Notes: generated from the letters alone by a model not told the origin. A stretch of DNA of 34,952 nt from an uncultured Lachnospiraceae bacterium (GCA_949740385.1 CATJJD010000203.1:1-34952), one strand, 5' to 3'; numbered from the stretch's first letter, positions 19,259-28,601 are shown. Translations and numbers: made by a program.

Positions 19259-21754
19259 CTAAACCGGAATCAGTTCCACCAGCCGTACCTCAAGCGGCTT
19301 CAGCCGCCGGCGGTACGCGTATGTGCCGCCGGCGGTTTTTATTTCCAGAACCTGTCTGCCCGGCTGCGCCCGCGCCGCAAGATACGCCTCATCCTCCGCG
19401 GTGAGACTGTCCGGCGCACCCATGGCCGCCCAGGCGTCGAAGGAGGAGCCCCACTCCCGGTTGACAAACGTCTCCCTGAGCCGGTACCGCTCCCCGGGCA
19501 GGCCGGTCCATGTGAGAACAACCTCAAGCTCCATAAGCTCCGAGAACGCCGTGTAGCGTTTTGCCGGCGTCATGTCAAACACTTCCCCCGCAGAAAAAAT
19601 CCGGTCGTAGTGCTGATAGTTGTACAGCAGAAGCACCGCCGCATCGTCCGCACTCCTTCTCGTCAGAAACCATCCCCTTCCCCGTGACAGCACCGCGTCG
19701 CCGAGGCGCGACGCAAACACGAAGGTATTGTAGTGGGCCTTGGGAATTCCGTTGAAGGTAAACATGCCCAGCCCCCCGTGAAAGACCTGCTGCGGAAGCT
19801 GCAGCTCCCCGAGAAAATCCGTCAGCGACCAGTAGCCGAAGGACTCCAGTCGGTCGTAGTTTTCCAGCAGATTTTTCGTCAGGTAGCAGGACTTGAAGCA
19901 TGTGTCGTTAATCAGGTTGCGGTGACTCACCGTCAGGTTCCACTCGGTCATGTAGATGGGCTTTCCCCGAAGCCCGAACCGGTCCAGGTTCTCGTACAGC
20001 ATGTCGATATAGCGGGCAAAGGAATGCTCGTCCGCCGACAGCCGGTTGACAATCGAGGTTCCCCCGGTAAATCCCTCCACCACCTCAATATCATCGTCAT
20101 AAAAATGAATATTCAGAAAATCCGGCACACAGCCCTCTCTCCTGCAGAAGTCAAAAAACGGCTGATACCAGTGCAGCGGGTCCTCCGGAAGAAACAAAAG
20201 AGAGGGCGACCCGAATATAAAGGTCTCGTCGATGCCCTTTACCGCGGCATACGTCCGGCGGTAGAACTCCAGGAAATCCTCCTGGTGCTCGAAGCCGAAG
20301 CCGAACATATCGGGATTCGTGTCCGGCTCGTTCCAGAGAGAAAAGGGCCAGGTCCGCACCTCGGCGAGACCGTAGCGCTCGATGCAGTGGCGAACCACGC
20401 CGACAATCAGCGCACACCAGCGGTCCATATCCTTCGGCAGGCTCGTGTTCTGCCGCACAAAAAAGCTCTGATTGTCCGGGTCCCCGGCCAGCTCCTGCGG
20501 CATCACAAAAAACTGCATCATCGGCTTTAGCCCCACGCTCCGCAGAAAATCAAATACCTTGTCCAGCACCGTAAAGCTCAGAGAGATCTCTCCGTTTTTC
20601 AGCTCATGGTAGAGCATCATGTCGTCGGACAAAAGCCCGTGGAATTTCACATAGGAGAAGGGCATATCCCGCTGCATTTTTCGAATCATCTCCTGCACGT
20701 CGGCATAGAGAAGCTCCCTGGTGCTCCCGACGCAGCAGACGTTTCGCCAGGTGTGCCGCAGCGCCTGCCCCTGGCCGCCCGCCGGCACGCTGCCGATGTC
20801 CAGACGCCTTAAGGGCAGGCGCTTTTCGCGGTCCTTTGGCCGGTACGCATCCTCCTCCAGGTATTTCGCCAGCACCGACAGGGATGTGGAGGATGTGACC
20901 GTCAGATAGTTGATCTCATTGCGCATTTTGTCCGCCGGGATCACGGAGGAGTGACGGCTGCGGTACTCGCTTGGCAGCATCCCGTAATGCTTCTTAAAGA
21001 GCGACACAAAAGACCGCACGTCGGAAAACCCGTTGTGAGCCGCAATGTCCGCGATGGACTCACTGCTCGTGAGCATCTCATTGACCGCATGCTCCAGCCG
21101 GAGCCTGTTGTAATACTCCGTAAACGTCATATTCATGTTCTGCTTAAAAAACCGCGACAGGTACGACTGGGAAAAGTGAAACTGCTCCGCCACATCGGAA
21201 AGCCCGATCCCCTCGTCAAAATGTGCCCGGATATAGTCCGTAATCTGCGCCATCTGCCGGAGCGCTTTCTGCCGCACCGCGCTCCCTTCCGGCTGCGGCA
21301 CCTGAAAATTGCTCACCAGCTCATAGAGCAGAAGCGAAATCAGCGAGTGGGACAAAAGCACATTCTCCTCCATGGAGTTAACCTTAATCAGCCTCGCCAG
21401 CAGATGCCGCAGATAGTCGTAGCGCTCCTTGTGGCTGTCCCCCGCGGAACAGCAGTCGAAGCAGGCGTTTTTGTATACGTCGAAGACCGGAGACTTCGAC
21501 AGGTTGATCTGAAACGCCACCATCTCCGCCTCCTGCCCGTACAGCTCGTGGGTCGCAAGGGAGTTGACGATCATCACGTCGGTGCTGCCGAGCGTATAGC
21601 TCCTGTCGTCCACCACGATGTTTACGGTGCCGGACAGCACAAACAAAAGCTCAATGCTGCGGTGCCAGTGCTTGGGAACGCTCCCCAGCCGGTGCAGAAA
21701 TACCCGGCCCGGCACTCTGCTTGAAAATGGTATGATCTCATGCCTCTGTTCCAT
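19259..21754 (-). CDS. AraC family regulator fused to a GH39 (beta-xylosidase-like) glycosidase domain
   Basis: Start MEQRHEIIPF at 21754. N-terminal cupin-like 'PKHWHRSIELLFVLSGTV'; AraC HTH 'IGLSDVAEQFHFSQSYLSRFFKQ...IAAHNGFSDVRSFVSLFKKHYGMLPSEYR'; C-terminal GH39-like with 'SLWNEPDTNPDMF' (acid/base) and 'IYMTEWNLTVSHRN' (nucleophile). Confidence 0.88.
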   Translation of the reverse strand: MEQRHEIIPFSSRVPGRVFLHRLGSVPKHWHRSIELLFVLSGTVNIVVDDRSYTLGSTDVMIVNSLATHELYGQEAEMVAFQINLSKSPVFDVYKNACFDCCSAGDSHKERYDYLRHLLARLIKVNSMEENVLLSHSLISLLLYELVSNFQVPQPEGSAVRQKALRQMAQITDYIRAHFDEGIGLSDVAEQFHFSQSYLSRFFKQNMNMTFTEYYNRLRLEHAVNEMLTSSESIADIAAHNGFSDVRSFVSLFKKHYGMLPSEYRSRHSSVIPADKMRNEINYLTVTSSTSLSVLAKYLEEDAYRPKDREKRLPLRRLDIGSVPAGGQGQALRHTWRNVCCVGSTRELLYADVQEMIRKMQRDMPFSYVKFHGLLSDDMMLYHELKNGEISLSFTVLDKVFDFLRSVGLKPMMQFFVMPQELAGDPDNQSFFVRQNTSLPKDMDRWCALIVGVVRHCIERYGLAEVRTWPFSLWNEPDTNPDMFGFGFEHQEDFLEFYRRTYAAVKGIDETFIFGSPSLLFLPEDPLHWYQPFFDFCRREGCVPDFLNIHFYDDDIEVVEGFTGGTSIVNRLSADEHSFARYIDMLYENLDRFGLRGKPIYMTEWNLTVSHRNLINDTCFKSCYLTKNLLENYDRLESFGYWSLTDFLGELQLPQQVFHGGLGMFTFNGIPKAHYNTFVFASRLGDAVLSRGRGWFLTRRSADDAAVLLLYNYQHYDRIFSAGEVFDMTPAKRYTAFSELMELEVVLTWTGLPGERYRLRETFVNREWGSSFDAWAAMGAPDSLTAEDEAYLAARAQPGRQVLEIKTAGGTYAYRRRLKPLEVRLVELIPV
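19304..19343 (+). terminator. Rho-independent terminator for the + strand esterase, inside the antisense GH39 coding end
   Basis: CCGCCGGCGGTAC (19304-19316), loop GCGTAT, GTGCCGCCGGCGG (19323-19335), then TTTTTATT. Confidence 0.75.
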
Positions 21755-21775
21755 ACGTTTGCCCCCTTTTTGCCA

Positions 21776-21804
21776 ATCATATATCATTAACCGCTAATCG
21801 TCAA
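21776..21804 (-). promoter_or_regulatory. Sigma70-type promoter for the AraC-GH39 gene
   Basis: Reverse strand TTGACG (21799-21804), 17 bp, TATGAT (21776-21781). Confidence 0.7.
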
Positions 21805-21830
21805 ACAAATTGTGCAATCTGTTGCTGTCA

Positions 21831-21860
21831 GATCATGGAATTGACCTCATTTTCATGATC
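21831..21860. promoter_or_regulatory. Candidate operator: near-perfect 10-10-10 dyad between divergent promoters
   Basis: GATCATGGAA ttgacctcat TTTCATGATC; half-sites complementary at 9/10 positions. Confidence 0.5.
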
Positions 21861-21931
21861 TTTTGCACGAAATATGTCATGGCACACAAAAGAAATACAT
21901 CAATCTGCACTAATTGCGCACGCTGGATGCG

Positions 21932-21960
21932 TTGCCGCCCCGCCGTTTCTCCGCTATGAT
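21932..21960 (+). promoter_or_regulatory. Sigma70-type promoter for the CUT2 operon
   Basis: TTGCCG (21932-21937), 17 bp, TATGAT (21955-21960). Confidence 0.65.
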
Positions 21961-21993
21961 AAACGCAGGAGATTTTAAGAGGCAAGGAGATGA

Positions 21994-23505
21994 GTGAGCG
22001 CTGTGGAAGAGCTATTACTGGAAATCAAAAAAATGAACAAAAATTTCGGCCCCATTGCGGCCTTAAAGGACGTGGATCTTGCGATACGCCGCGGACAGAT
22101 TCACGGGCTGATCGGGGAGAACGGGAGCGGAAAATCGACGATTACCTCGATTGCCGCCGGCATGCAGGAGGCGACCTCCGGGGAGATGCGCTTCAAAGGA
22201 AAGCCATGGAAGCCCGCCTCCATGGTGGAAGCCCAGGCGGGGGGCATATCCATGATCCTGCAGGAGGCCAACACAATCCCGAACTGCTCCGTGGCGGAAA
22301 ACCTCTTCGCGGGGCAGGAAAATCATTTCTCCACCCTGGGCTTTGTCAACAGCAAAAAGATGAACCGGGCCGCGGACGAAATACTGCAGAAATTTAACCT
22401 TACCCACATGCGGGGGAAGGACTCCGTCAACGCCTACGGCTTTGAGGACCGCAAGCTGATCGAGCTGGCAAGAGCCGTCACCGACGAGACGGAAATTCTT
22501 GTGGTGGACGAGACCACCACCGCCCTCTCCTTTGAAGGTCGTGAAATTTTATACCGCTTGATGGATAAGCTCGCGGCAGAAAACAAGGCCGTCATCTTTA
22601 TCTCACACGATCTGGACGAGATCCTTCTGCACTGCAGCATTCTGACGGTTCTGCGGGACGGGGAGATCCGGGGCGTCATCACAAAAGAGGAGATGAAGCA
22701 GCCCGACAGCATCCACAAAATCAGACAGCTCATGGTGGGCAGAGATATCGGCGACAAATTTTACCGCAGCGACTGCGACGGCTCCCACGGCGACGAGGTT
22801 GTGCTGGAATACAAAAATGTCTCCAATGCGAACATCAAAAACTTTTCCCTGCAGCTTCACGCGGGGGAGATCATCGGCATCGGCGGGCTCTCCGGCTGCG
22901 GTATGCACGAGATCGGGCGCATGGCCTTCGGGCTTGAGCATCTCGACCACGGGCATGTGCTCTGCCGGGGCCGGGAAATCTTAAACACCGCAAAAGCGGT
23001 GCAGGCGGGCATCGGCTACATCTCCAAAAACCGCGATCAGGAGGCGCTGATTCTCGAGGGCGCAATCAGCACGAACATCGTGATGCCGTCCCTGCCGGAT
23101 CTTAAAAAGGCCGCCTTTATTCCCCCGGCGAGGGAGCGAAGGCTGGCAGACGAACAGATCCGCCTGCTGGCCATCAAGTGCGAGAACGGCGGACAGTGGG
23201 TCAGCACCCTCTCCGGCGGCAACAAGCAGAAGGTGTCCTTTGCCAAATGGATCGCGAAGGGAAGCGATATTATCATTATGGACTGCCCGACCCGCGGTGT
23301 GGACATCGGCGTCAAGCAGGCCATGTACCAGCTCATTTACGACATGAAAAAGGAGGGCAAAGCCATTCTGATGATCTCCGAGGAGATGGCGGAGCTGATC
23401 GGCATGGCGGACAGGCTGATTATCATGAAGGACTTTCAGATCGCAAAAGAATTTTCCCGCTCCGGGACGCTGACCGAGGGGGACATCATCGAATATATGA
23501 TTTAG
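21994..23505 (+). CDS. CUT2 sugar ABC transporter ATPase (RbsA/XylG/MglA-like, two NBDs)
   Basis: Probable GTG start with AAGGAG at 21984-21989. Walker A 'GENGSGKST', Walker B 'ILVVDETTTALS', second signature 'STLSGGNKQKVSFAKWIA', 'DCPTRGVDIGVKQ'. Confidence 0.93.
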   Translation: MSAVEELLLEIKKMNKNFGPIAALKDVDLAIRRGQIHGLIGENGSGKSTITSIAAGMQEATSGEMRFKGKPWKPASMVEAQAGGISMILQEANTIPNCSVAENLFAGQENHFSTLGFVNSKKMNRAADEILQKFNLTHMRGKDSVNAYGFEDRKLIELARAVTDETEILVVDETTTALSFEGREILYRLMDKLAAENKAVIFISHDLDEILLHCSILTVLRDGEIRGVITKEEMKQPDSIHKIRQLMVGRDIGDKFYRSDCDGSHGDEVVLEYKNVSNANIKNFSLQLHAGEIIGIGGLSGCGMHEIGRMAFGLEHLDHGHVLCRGREILNTAKAVQAGIGYISKNRDQEALILEGAISTNIVMPSLPDLKKAAFIPPARERRLADEQIRLLAIKCENGGQWVSTLSGGNKQKVSFAKWIAKGSDIIIMDCPTRGVDIGVKQAMYQLIYDMKKEGKAILMISEEMAELIGMADRLIIMKDFQIAKEFSRSGTLTEGDIIEYMI

Positions 23506-23529
23506 CGACCGATACAGGGAGGATGAACC

Positions 23530-24489
23530 GTGAAAAAACTAATACAGAACGACCGGCTGCGCGCGCACAGCGGCAGCCTGCTCAGCTACGGCGGTCTGGC
23601 GCTGTGCCTTATCGTCTTTTCTATTCTGAGCAAAGGGAGACTTTTCAGCGCCTACAATGTGGGCATTCTGATCCAGGCGGCCTGCGTCTACGCCATACTT
23701 GCCATGGGAGCCATATTTATCTACTCCATGGGCTACATGGACATAAGCGTCGGCGCACAGGTAGGCGTGTACTGTATACTCTGCATTTTAATTACAAACG
23801 CCACAGGCTCTCTCCTGCTCGGATTTGCGACGATTCTGGCACTGGCGCTCATATGCGGACTGATCAACGGCTATGTGTCCGTCATGCTGGGGCTTCCCTC
23901 CATCGTCACATCCATATTTCTCAACTCCATCTTCGGGGGCGTGCAGATGCTTCTGATGGAGTGGGTGGACACAAACAGCGTGGGAATTCAGTACGATATG
24001 AGCTTTCTGAAAAGCATTACGGCCATGGTGACCGCCATCGCCGTCATCGCCGTGATTGCGGTCTGCCTGTACAACTACACGCAGCTGGGCAAATATACCC
24101 GCGCAATCGGCGCGAACGAGAAAGCCGCACAGCTCTCCGGCGTAAGCGTCACAAAATGGAAGGTGCTGGCGTACATATTTTTCGGAATCTGCATCGCAGT
24201 GGCGGCGCTGTTCCTCACCGCCCGCACCGGCTCCGCCGGCAAGGGAACGGGAACCGGGTACGCCATGGACATTATGGTGGCGCTGCTCCTTGGCGGAATG
24301 CCGCTCTCCGGCGGAATGCGCTCCCGCATCAGCAGCTCTCTGATCGGCTCCTTCACCTACGTGATACTCTCCAACGGGCTGACGCTCTCCGGCGTGGACA
24401 CGTCCCATGTGTATGTGATCAAGGCACTTGTATTTCTGGCGGTCATTCTCATCACCTGCCGCAAGCGGGAAGGCGTACTGCCCCGATAG
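23530..24489 (+). CDS. CUT2 sugar ABC transporter permease (RbsC-like)
   Basis: Multi-TM protein with 'NEKAAQLSGVSVTKWKVLAYIFFGICIAVAALFLTART' CUT2 permease motif. Confidence 0.9.
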   Translation: MKKLIQNDRLRAHSGSLLSYGGLALCLIVFSILSKGRLFSAYNVGILIQAACVYAILAMGAIFIYSMGYMDISVGAQVGVYCILCILITNATGSLLLGFATILALALICGLINGYVSVMLGLPSIVTSIFLNSIFGGVQMLLMEWVDTNSVGIQYDMSFLKSITAMVTAIAVIAVIAVCLYNYTQLGKYTRAIGANEKAAQLSGVSVTKWKVLAYIFFGICIAVAALFLTARTGSAGKGTGTGYAMDIMVALLLGGMPLSGGMRSRISSSLIGSFTYVILSNGLTLSGVDTSHVYVIKALVFLAVILITCRKREGVLPR

Positions 24490-24501
24490 CAGCTGCATTT
24501 G

Positions 24502-24561
24502 TATATTACCGCACAGGCGGTCAATATAGAGGAACAAATTCATGCAAATACCAGTGAATTT
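24502..24561 (+). other. Two small hairpins in the leader between permease and binding-protein genes
   Basis: TATATTACCGC/GCGGT(c)AATATA (24502-24528, one bulge) and AAATTCA/TGAATTT (24536-24542/24555-24561). Confidence 0.4.
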
Positions 24562-24582
24562 GAGAAAAAGGAGGACTTTAAC

Positions 24583-25842
24583 ATGAGAAACGGAAAATTC
24601 AGAAAAACCATGGCAATCCTGCTGGCCGCTGCAATGGCCTTCGGCGGCCTTACAGCCTGCGGAAACAGCAGCGGCGGCAAAAAACCGTCCGGCGGCTCAC
24701 AGGCAGCCGACAGCACAGGCGGCGCGGCAGACGACAGTAACGGCGGCGCGCAGGACAGCACAGGCGGCGCGTCCGCAGAGACCAGGCATCACAAAATCGG
24801 CGTGGGCCTCTACACCGACTCCGGCAAGGGCGTGGAAGCAGTCAAGGCTTACTGCGAGGGCATTTCGGACGCCGTGGACTGCGAGTTCGTCTTTACAACC
24901 TTAAGCACCTACGACGAGGCGACGAACCTCTCCGAGATTCAGAACCTGATCTCCTCCGGCTGCGAGGGAATCATTATGACTGCGGATATGGGCACCACAT
25001 CCATCGTGCAGGAATGCCAGTCTGCAGGGGTATACCTGGCGGGCTTCCTTTGCGACTATAATCAGAGCATGAACACCGCATTCGACGAGACCTTCGGTAA
25101 CGAGTATTTCCTCGGCACCGTGTGCGACGGCATGGCGGACGTGACGCCGTACTGTGAGGCCGTTGCGGACGAGATCATCGCGAAGGGCTACAAAAACATA
25201 GGCGTTGTCATCTTCCCTTCCTACGCGTACCCGAACCAGACCGCCGGCGCGGAGGCGTTTAAGGCAAAGATCGACGCTTACAACGCAACCGCAGACGCCG
25301 CAGATCAGATTACCGTGGCAGACCCGGTGGAGCTGAACTTCGCCCCGCTTGAGGACACCTATTTCAGCGAGCATCCGGATATGGACTGCCTGTTCTCACT
25401 GGCGGCCGGCGCCGGCATGGTTTACCCGGTGATGGTGGCAAACGGAAAGACGGACATCAAGCTCTACACGACGGGCTTTGAGGGAACGGACGACACCGAC
25501 AACTTCGGCTCCGCAGGAAATCAGTGCTACCAGGGAACCATGTTCTCCACACCGGAGGCTATCGTCTACCCGCTTTGCCTTCTGATTGACCGGTTAAACG
25601 GAACCGTCTACAGCGATCTGCCAAAGACAACCGAGCGGGTGGAGTGCTCCCCGATGATGCTGCTCTCCGACGAGGACATGAAGGCCGTTGTCGACAAATC
25701 CATCTACTACACCGCGGATTACTCCAAAGCATTCCTGAGCGGCGAGGAGGTGGTACAGCTGTGCGCATCCTACAACCCGGATGCCACTTACGCAAAGCTG
25801 GTTGAGACCATCAGCCACATGGGTGTGGACGATCTGAAATAG
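24583..25842 (+). CDS. Periplasmic-binding-protein-type sugar-binding lipoprotein (CUT2)
   Basis: ATG 24583 after AAGGAGG preferred over 24499. Lipobox 'FGGLTACG', Gly/Ser linker, 'HKIGVGLYTDSGKGVEAVKAYCEG...SGCEGIIMTADMG'. Confidence 0.88.
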   Translation: MRNGKFRKTMAILLAAAMAFGGLTACGNSSGGKKPSGGSQAADSTGGAADDSNGGAQDSTGGASAETRHHKIGVGLYTDSGKGVEAVKAYCEGISDAVDCEFVFTTLSTYDEATNLSEIQNLISSGCEGIIMTADMGTTSIVQECQSAGVYLAGFLCDYNQSMNTAFDETFGNEYFLGTVCDGMADVTPYCEAVADEIIAKGYKNIGVVIFPSYAYPNQTAGAEAFKAKIDAYNATADAADQITVADPVELNFAPLEDTYFSEHPDMDCLFSLAAGAGMVYPVMVANGKTDIKLYTTGFEGTDDTDNFGSAGNQCYQGTMFSTPEAIVYPLCLLIDRLNGTVYSDLPKTTERVECSPMMLLSDEDMKAVVDKSIYYTADYSKAFLSGEEVVQLCASYNPDATYAKLVETISHMGVDDLK

Positions 25843-25872
25843 TCACTGTAATGTGAAGGAACGGAGTACATT

Positions 25873-26877
25873 ATGAAAACGAACAAAGCCTTTGAGTTTA
25901 TCAGACGATTTTTCCTGACCATACTGTTTCCTCTGGTGATCTATGTGGTGATGTACCTGATCACACACAGCAGGGGAGTCACCTATTTCGGGCTGAACCG
26001 GGATATGTGGCGCACCGTTCTGGTCAATACCTCCATGACGGGAGTCGCGGCCCTCGCCATCTGGACGCAGATCAAAAACGGGAGATTCGATTTTTCCGGC
26101 GGCGCGACGATGGTGCTCACCGCTATTCTGGCGGGCAACCTGTCGCTGGACCTTGCGCTCTCTCCCCTTTTGTACCTTCTGCTGTGCATTGTAATCGGAG
26201 CGGCCTTAAGTACCTTCACCGGCGTTGTCTACATCCTGGGCCGGCTTCCGATTATGATCTGCACCATCGGCGTGGCCCTCTTATATGAATCGTTCACCTA
26301 TCTCGTATACGACGCGGAAGGTCTTAACATGATGAGCAACACAAAGCTCACCGTTTTCGGCCGTATGCCCTGTATACTGATCGTGCTGGCGTTGGCAGTA
26401 ACAGTCTTTCTTGTGTACTGCTACCTGACCGTGCCGGGAAAGCGCGCAAAGCTTCTCTCCAACAATCAGCAGGCCGGCGTCAACATCGGTATCCGGGAAA
26501 ACCGCAATGTACTCCAGACCTTCTTTATGTGCGGCCTGCTGCTCGGCTGTGCCGCCGCAATTTACGGCTCAAACAACACCGTTGCGCCGCAGGCGGGACT
26601 GTCCACGGCAAACACGCTTTTTTCCAACATCATCCCCGCCTACATGGGAATCTTTGTGGGAGCGGTGAGCGTGGACGCCCTGGGCGTGGTGCTGGCCTCC
26701 ATGGGAATGGCCATCTTAAACTACGGGTTAAGCTGCATCGGCCTTGGCTCCGGCGGATGGCAGTCCATCATCATCGGAACCTTTATGCTGGCCTTTTACA
26801 CCTTAACCGCCCAGTGGCCGCGCTGGAAGGAGCACTGTCAACGGAGTAAACGATTAAAAGAGGAGGGAGCAGCCTGA
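25873..26877 (+). CDS. CUT2 sugar ABC transporter permease, second subunit
   Basis: Multi-TM, CUT2-like; stop overlaps the next start (TGATG at 26875-26879). Confidence 0.85.
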   Translation: MKTNKAFEFIRRFFLTILFPLVIYVVMYLITHSRGVTYFGLNRDMWRTVLVNTSMTGVAALAIWTQIKNGRFDFSGGATMVLTAILAGNLSLDLALSPLLYLLLCIVIGAALSTFTGVVYILGRLPIMICTIGVALLYESFTYLVYDAEGLNMMSNTKLTVFGRMPCILIVLALAVTVFLVYCYLTVPGKRAKLLSNNQQAGVNIGIRENRNVLQTFFMCGLLLGCAAAIYGSNNTVAPQAGLSTANTLFSNIIPAYMGIFVGAVSVDALGVVLASMGMAILNYGLSCIGLGSGGWQSIIIGTFMLAFYTLTAQWPRWKEHCQRSKRLKEEGAA

Positions 26878-28601
26878 TGTCTTACCAGAAACTGAGAGAA
26901 ATGACGGCCCGCGCGCCGTACAGCCTGAATCCGAAGCAGACGGACTGGGTTTTCGACACCCTGGGCGCGATGACTGCGGAGCAGAAAATCCGGCAGATCT
27001 TCTGCACTATTGCATACACGGACAACGAGGAATACTTAAAGCAGATCGCTGCCGGCGGGTTCGGCGGCCTGATGTGCCGCACCATGAAGGACGAGGAGCT
27101 TGTAAGGCTTGCCGAGGTTCTTCAGAAAAATGCCGCAATCCCGTTTCTGATTGCCGGAAACATGGAAGCCGGCATGGACCAGTGCTGTGAGACCGGAACG
27201 CGGGTCGGCTGCCAGATGTCGGTGGCGGCCACGGCGGACACGGCAAACGCGGCGGCTCTCGCCCGGGTGATCGGCCGGGAGGCAGATGCTCTTGGCATGA
27301 ACTATGCCTTTGCCCCGGTTATCGACATCGACATGAACTGGAGAAATCCGATCACCAACACGAGAACCTACGGCAGCTGCCCGAATCGGGTTGCGGAAAT
27401 GGGCGCAGCCTATGTGACAGAGCTGCAGAAGCATGGAATCGCCGCCTCCATTAAGCATTTTCCGGGAGACGGCGTGGACGAGCGGGACCAGCACCTGGTG
27501 ACTTCGGTCAATTCCCTGGACGCGGACGAGTGGATGGAAACCTACGGACATGCTTACCAGAAGTGCATCGACGCGGGAGCGCTGACGCTGATGGCGGGCT
27601 ACATTATGCAGCCGGCCTGGAGCAGACGGCTCAACCCGTCCCTGAAGGACGAAGAGATTCTGCCGGGCGCGCTCTCGAAGGAGCTTTTAACCGATCTTCT
27701 CCGGGGACAGATGCACTTTAACGGCACGATCATCACGGACTCCTCCGCCATGGCGGGACTCGGCTGCGCCATGTCCAGGGAGCAGGCTCTTCCAACCTGC
27801 ATCAACGCGGGCTGCGACATGATTCTCTTTGCGAAAAATATGGAAGAGGACCTCGGATATATCCGAAAGGCTGTGGAGACTGGCGTCATCAGCCCGCAGC
27901 GTCTCGACGAGGCGGTTGTCCGGGTGCTGGCGTTAAAGGCGGCCCTCGGCCTTCCGGAAAAACGGGAAAACGGCACTCTGATTCCGAGCCTTACAAAAGC
28001 CCGGGCGGTGGTTGGCTGCAGCGAGCATCTTCTGGCCGCAAAAGCGGTGGCGGATTCCTCCGTCACGCTCGTCAAGCAGGAGGAGGGGCTGTTTCCGATA
28101 ACTCCGGAGCGCTACCCGCGCATCCTCGTCTACCCGAAGGAATCCGGCGCAACCGACCTGGCCTTCGGCGTTGCCAGCCGGGTGGGTGCAGTCGTGGAGC
28201 GCCTTAAAAACGAGGGCTTTTCCGTCGATGTGTTCCGGCCGGCAGAAGGCTTTGAGGGGATCGAGGCTCCCATGTCCGATGTGATCGACCGCTACGATCT
28301 GCTCATTTACGTGGCAAATCTGGCGACAAAGTCCAACCAGACCGTCGTCCGCCTGGAGTGGGCGCAGCCCATGGGCGCGGACTGCCCGATCTACATTCAC
28401 GATGTGCCGACCGTATTTATCTCGCTGGAGAACCCGTACCATCTGGCGGACGTACCGCGCATCCGCACCTACATCAATACCTACAATTCCACGGACACCG
28501 TATTGGACGCACTTGTCGACAAGCTGGCGGGCCGAAGCGAATTTAAGGGAGAAAGCCCGGTGGACGCGTTCTGCGGAATGTGGGACGCACACCTGCAGTA
28601 A
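26877..28601 (+). CDS. Glycoside hydrolase family 3 (beta-N-acetylhexosaminidase/NagZ-like subgroup)
   Basis: 'NYAFAPVIDIDMNWRNPITNTRTYG', 'SIKHFPGDGVDERDQHL', nucleophile region 'GTIITDSSAMAGL'. Confidence 0.88.
   Translation: MSYQKLREMTARAPYSLNPKQTDWVFDTLGAMTAEQKIRQIFCTIAYTDNEEYLKQIAAGGFGGLMCRTMKDEELVRLAEVLQKNAAIPFLIAGNMEAGMDQCCETGTRVGCQMSVAATADTANAAALARVIGREADALGMNYAFAPVIDIDMNWRNPITNTRTYGSCPNRVAEMGAAYVTELQKHGIAASIKHFPGDGVDERDQHLVTSVNSLDADEWMETYGHAYQKCIDAGALTLMAGYIMQPAWSRRLNPSLKDEEILPGALSKELLTDLLRGQMHFNGTIITDSSAMAGLGCAMSREQALPTCINAGCDMILFAKNMEEDLGYIRKAVETGVISPQRLDEAVVRVLALKAALGLPEKRENGTLIPSLTKARAVVGCSEHLLAAKAVADSSVTLVKQEEGLFPITPERYPRILVYPKESGATDLAFGVASRVGAVVERLKNEGFSVDVFRPAEGFEGIEAPMSDVIDRYDLLIYVANLATKSNQTVVRLEWAQPMGADCPIYIHDVPTVFISLENPYHLADVPRIRTYINTYNSTDTVLDALVDKLAGRSEFKGESPVDAFCGMWDAHLQ

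Noticed and set aside
21990-22397. ATG-initiated 135-aa ORF at the CUT2 ATPase start
   Set aside because: Different frame from the clear ATPase; the RBS suits the GTG at 21994 as well, and the product has no recognisable domain.
23178-24557. 459-aa + strand ORF
   Set aside because: Out-of-frame overlap with the CUT2 ATPase and permease; Arg/His/Gly-rich with no recognisable domain.
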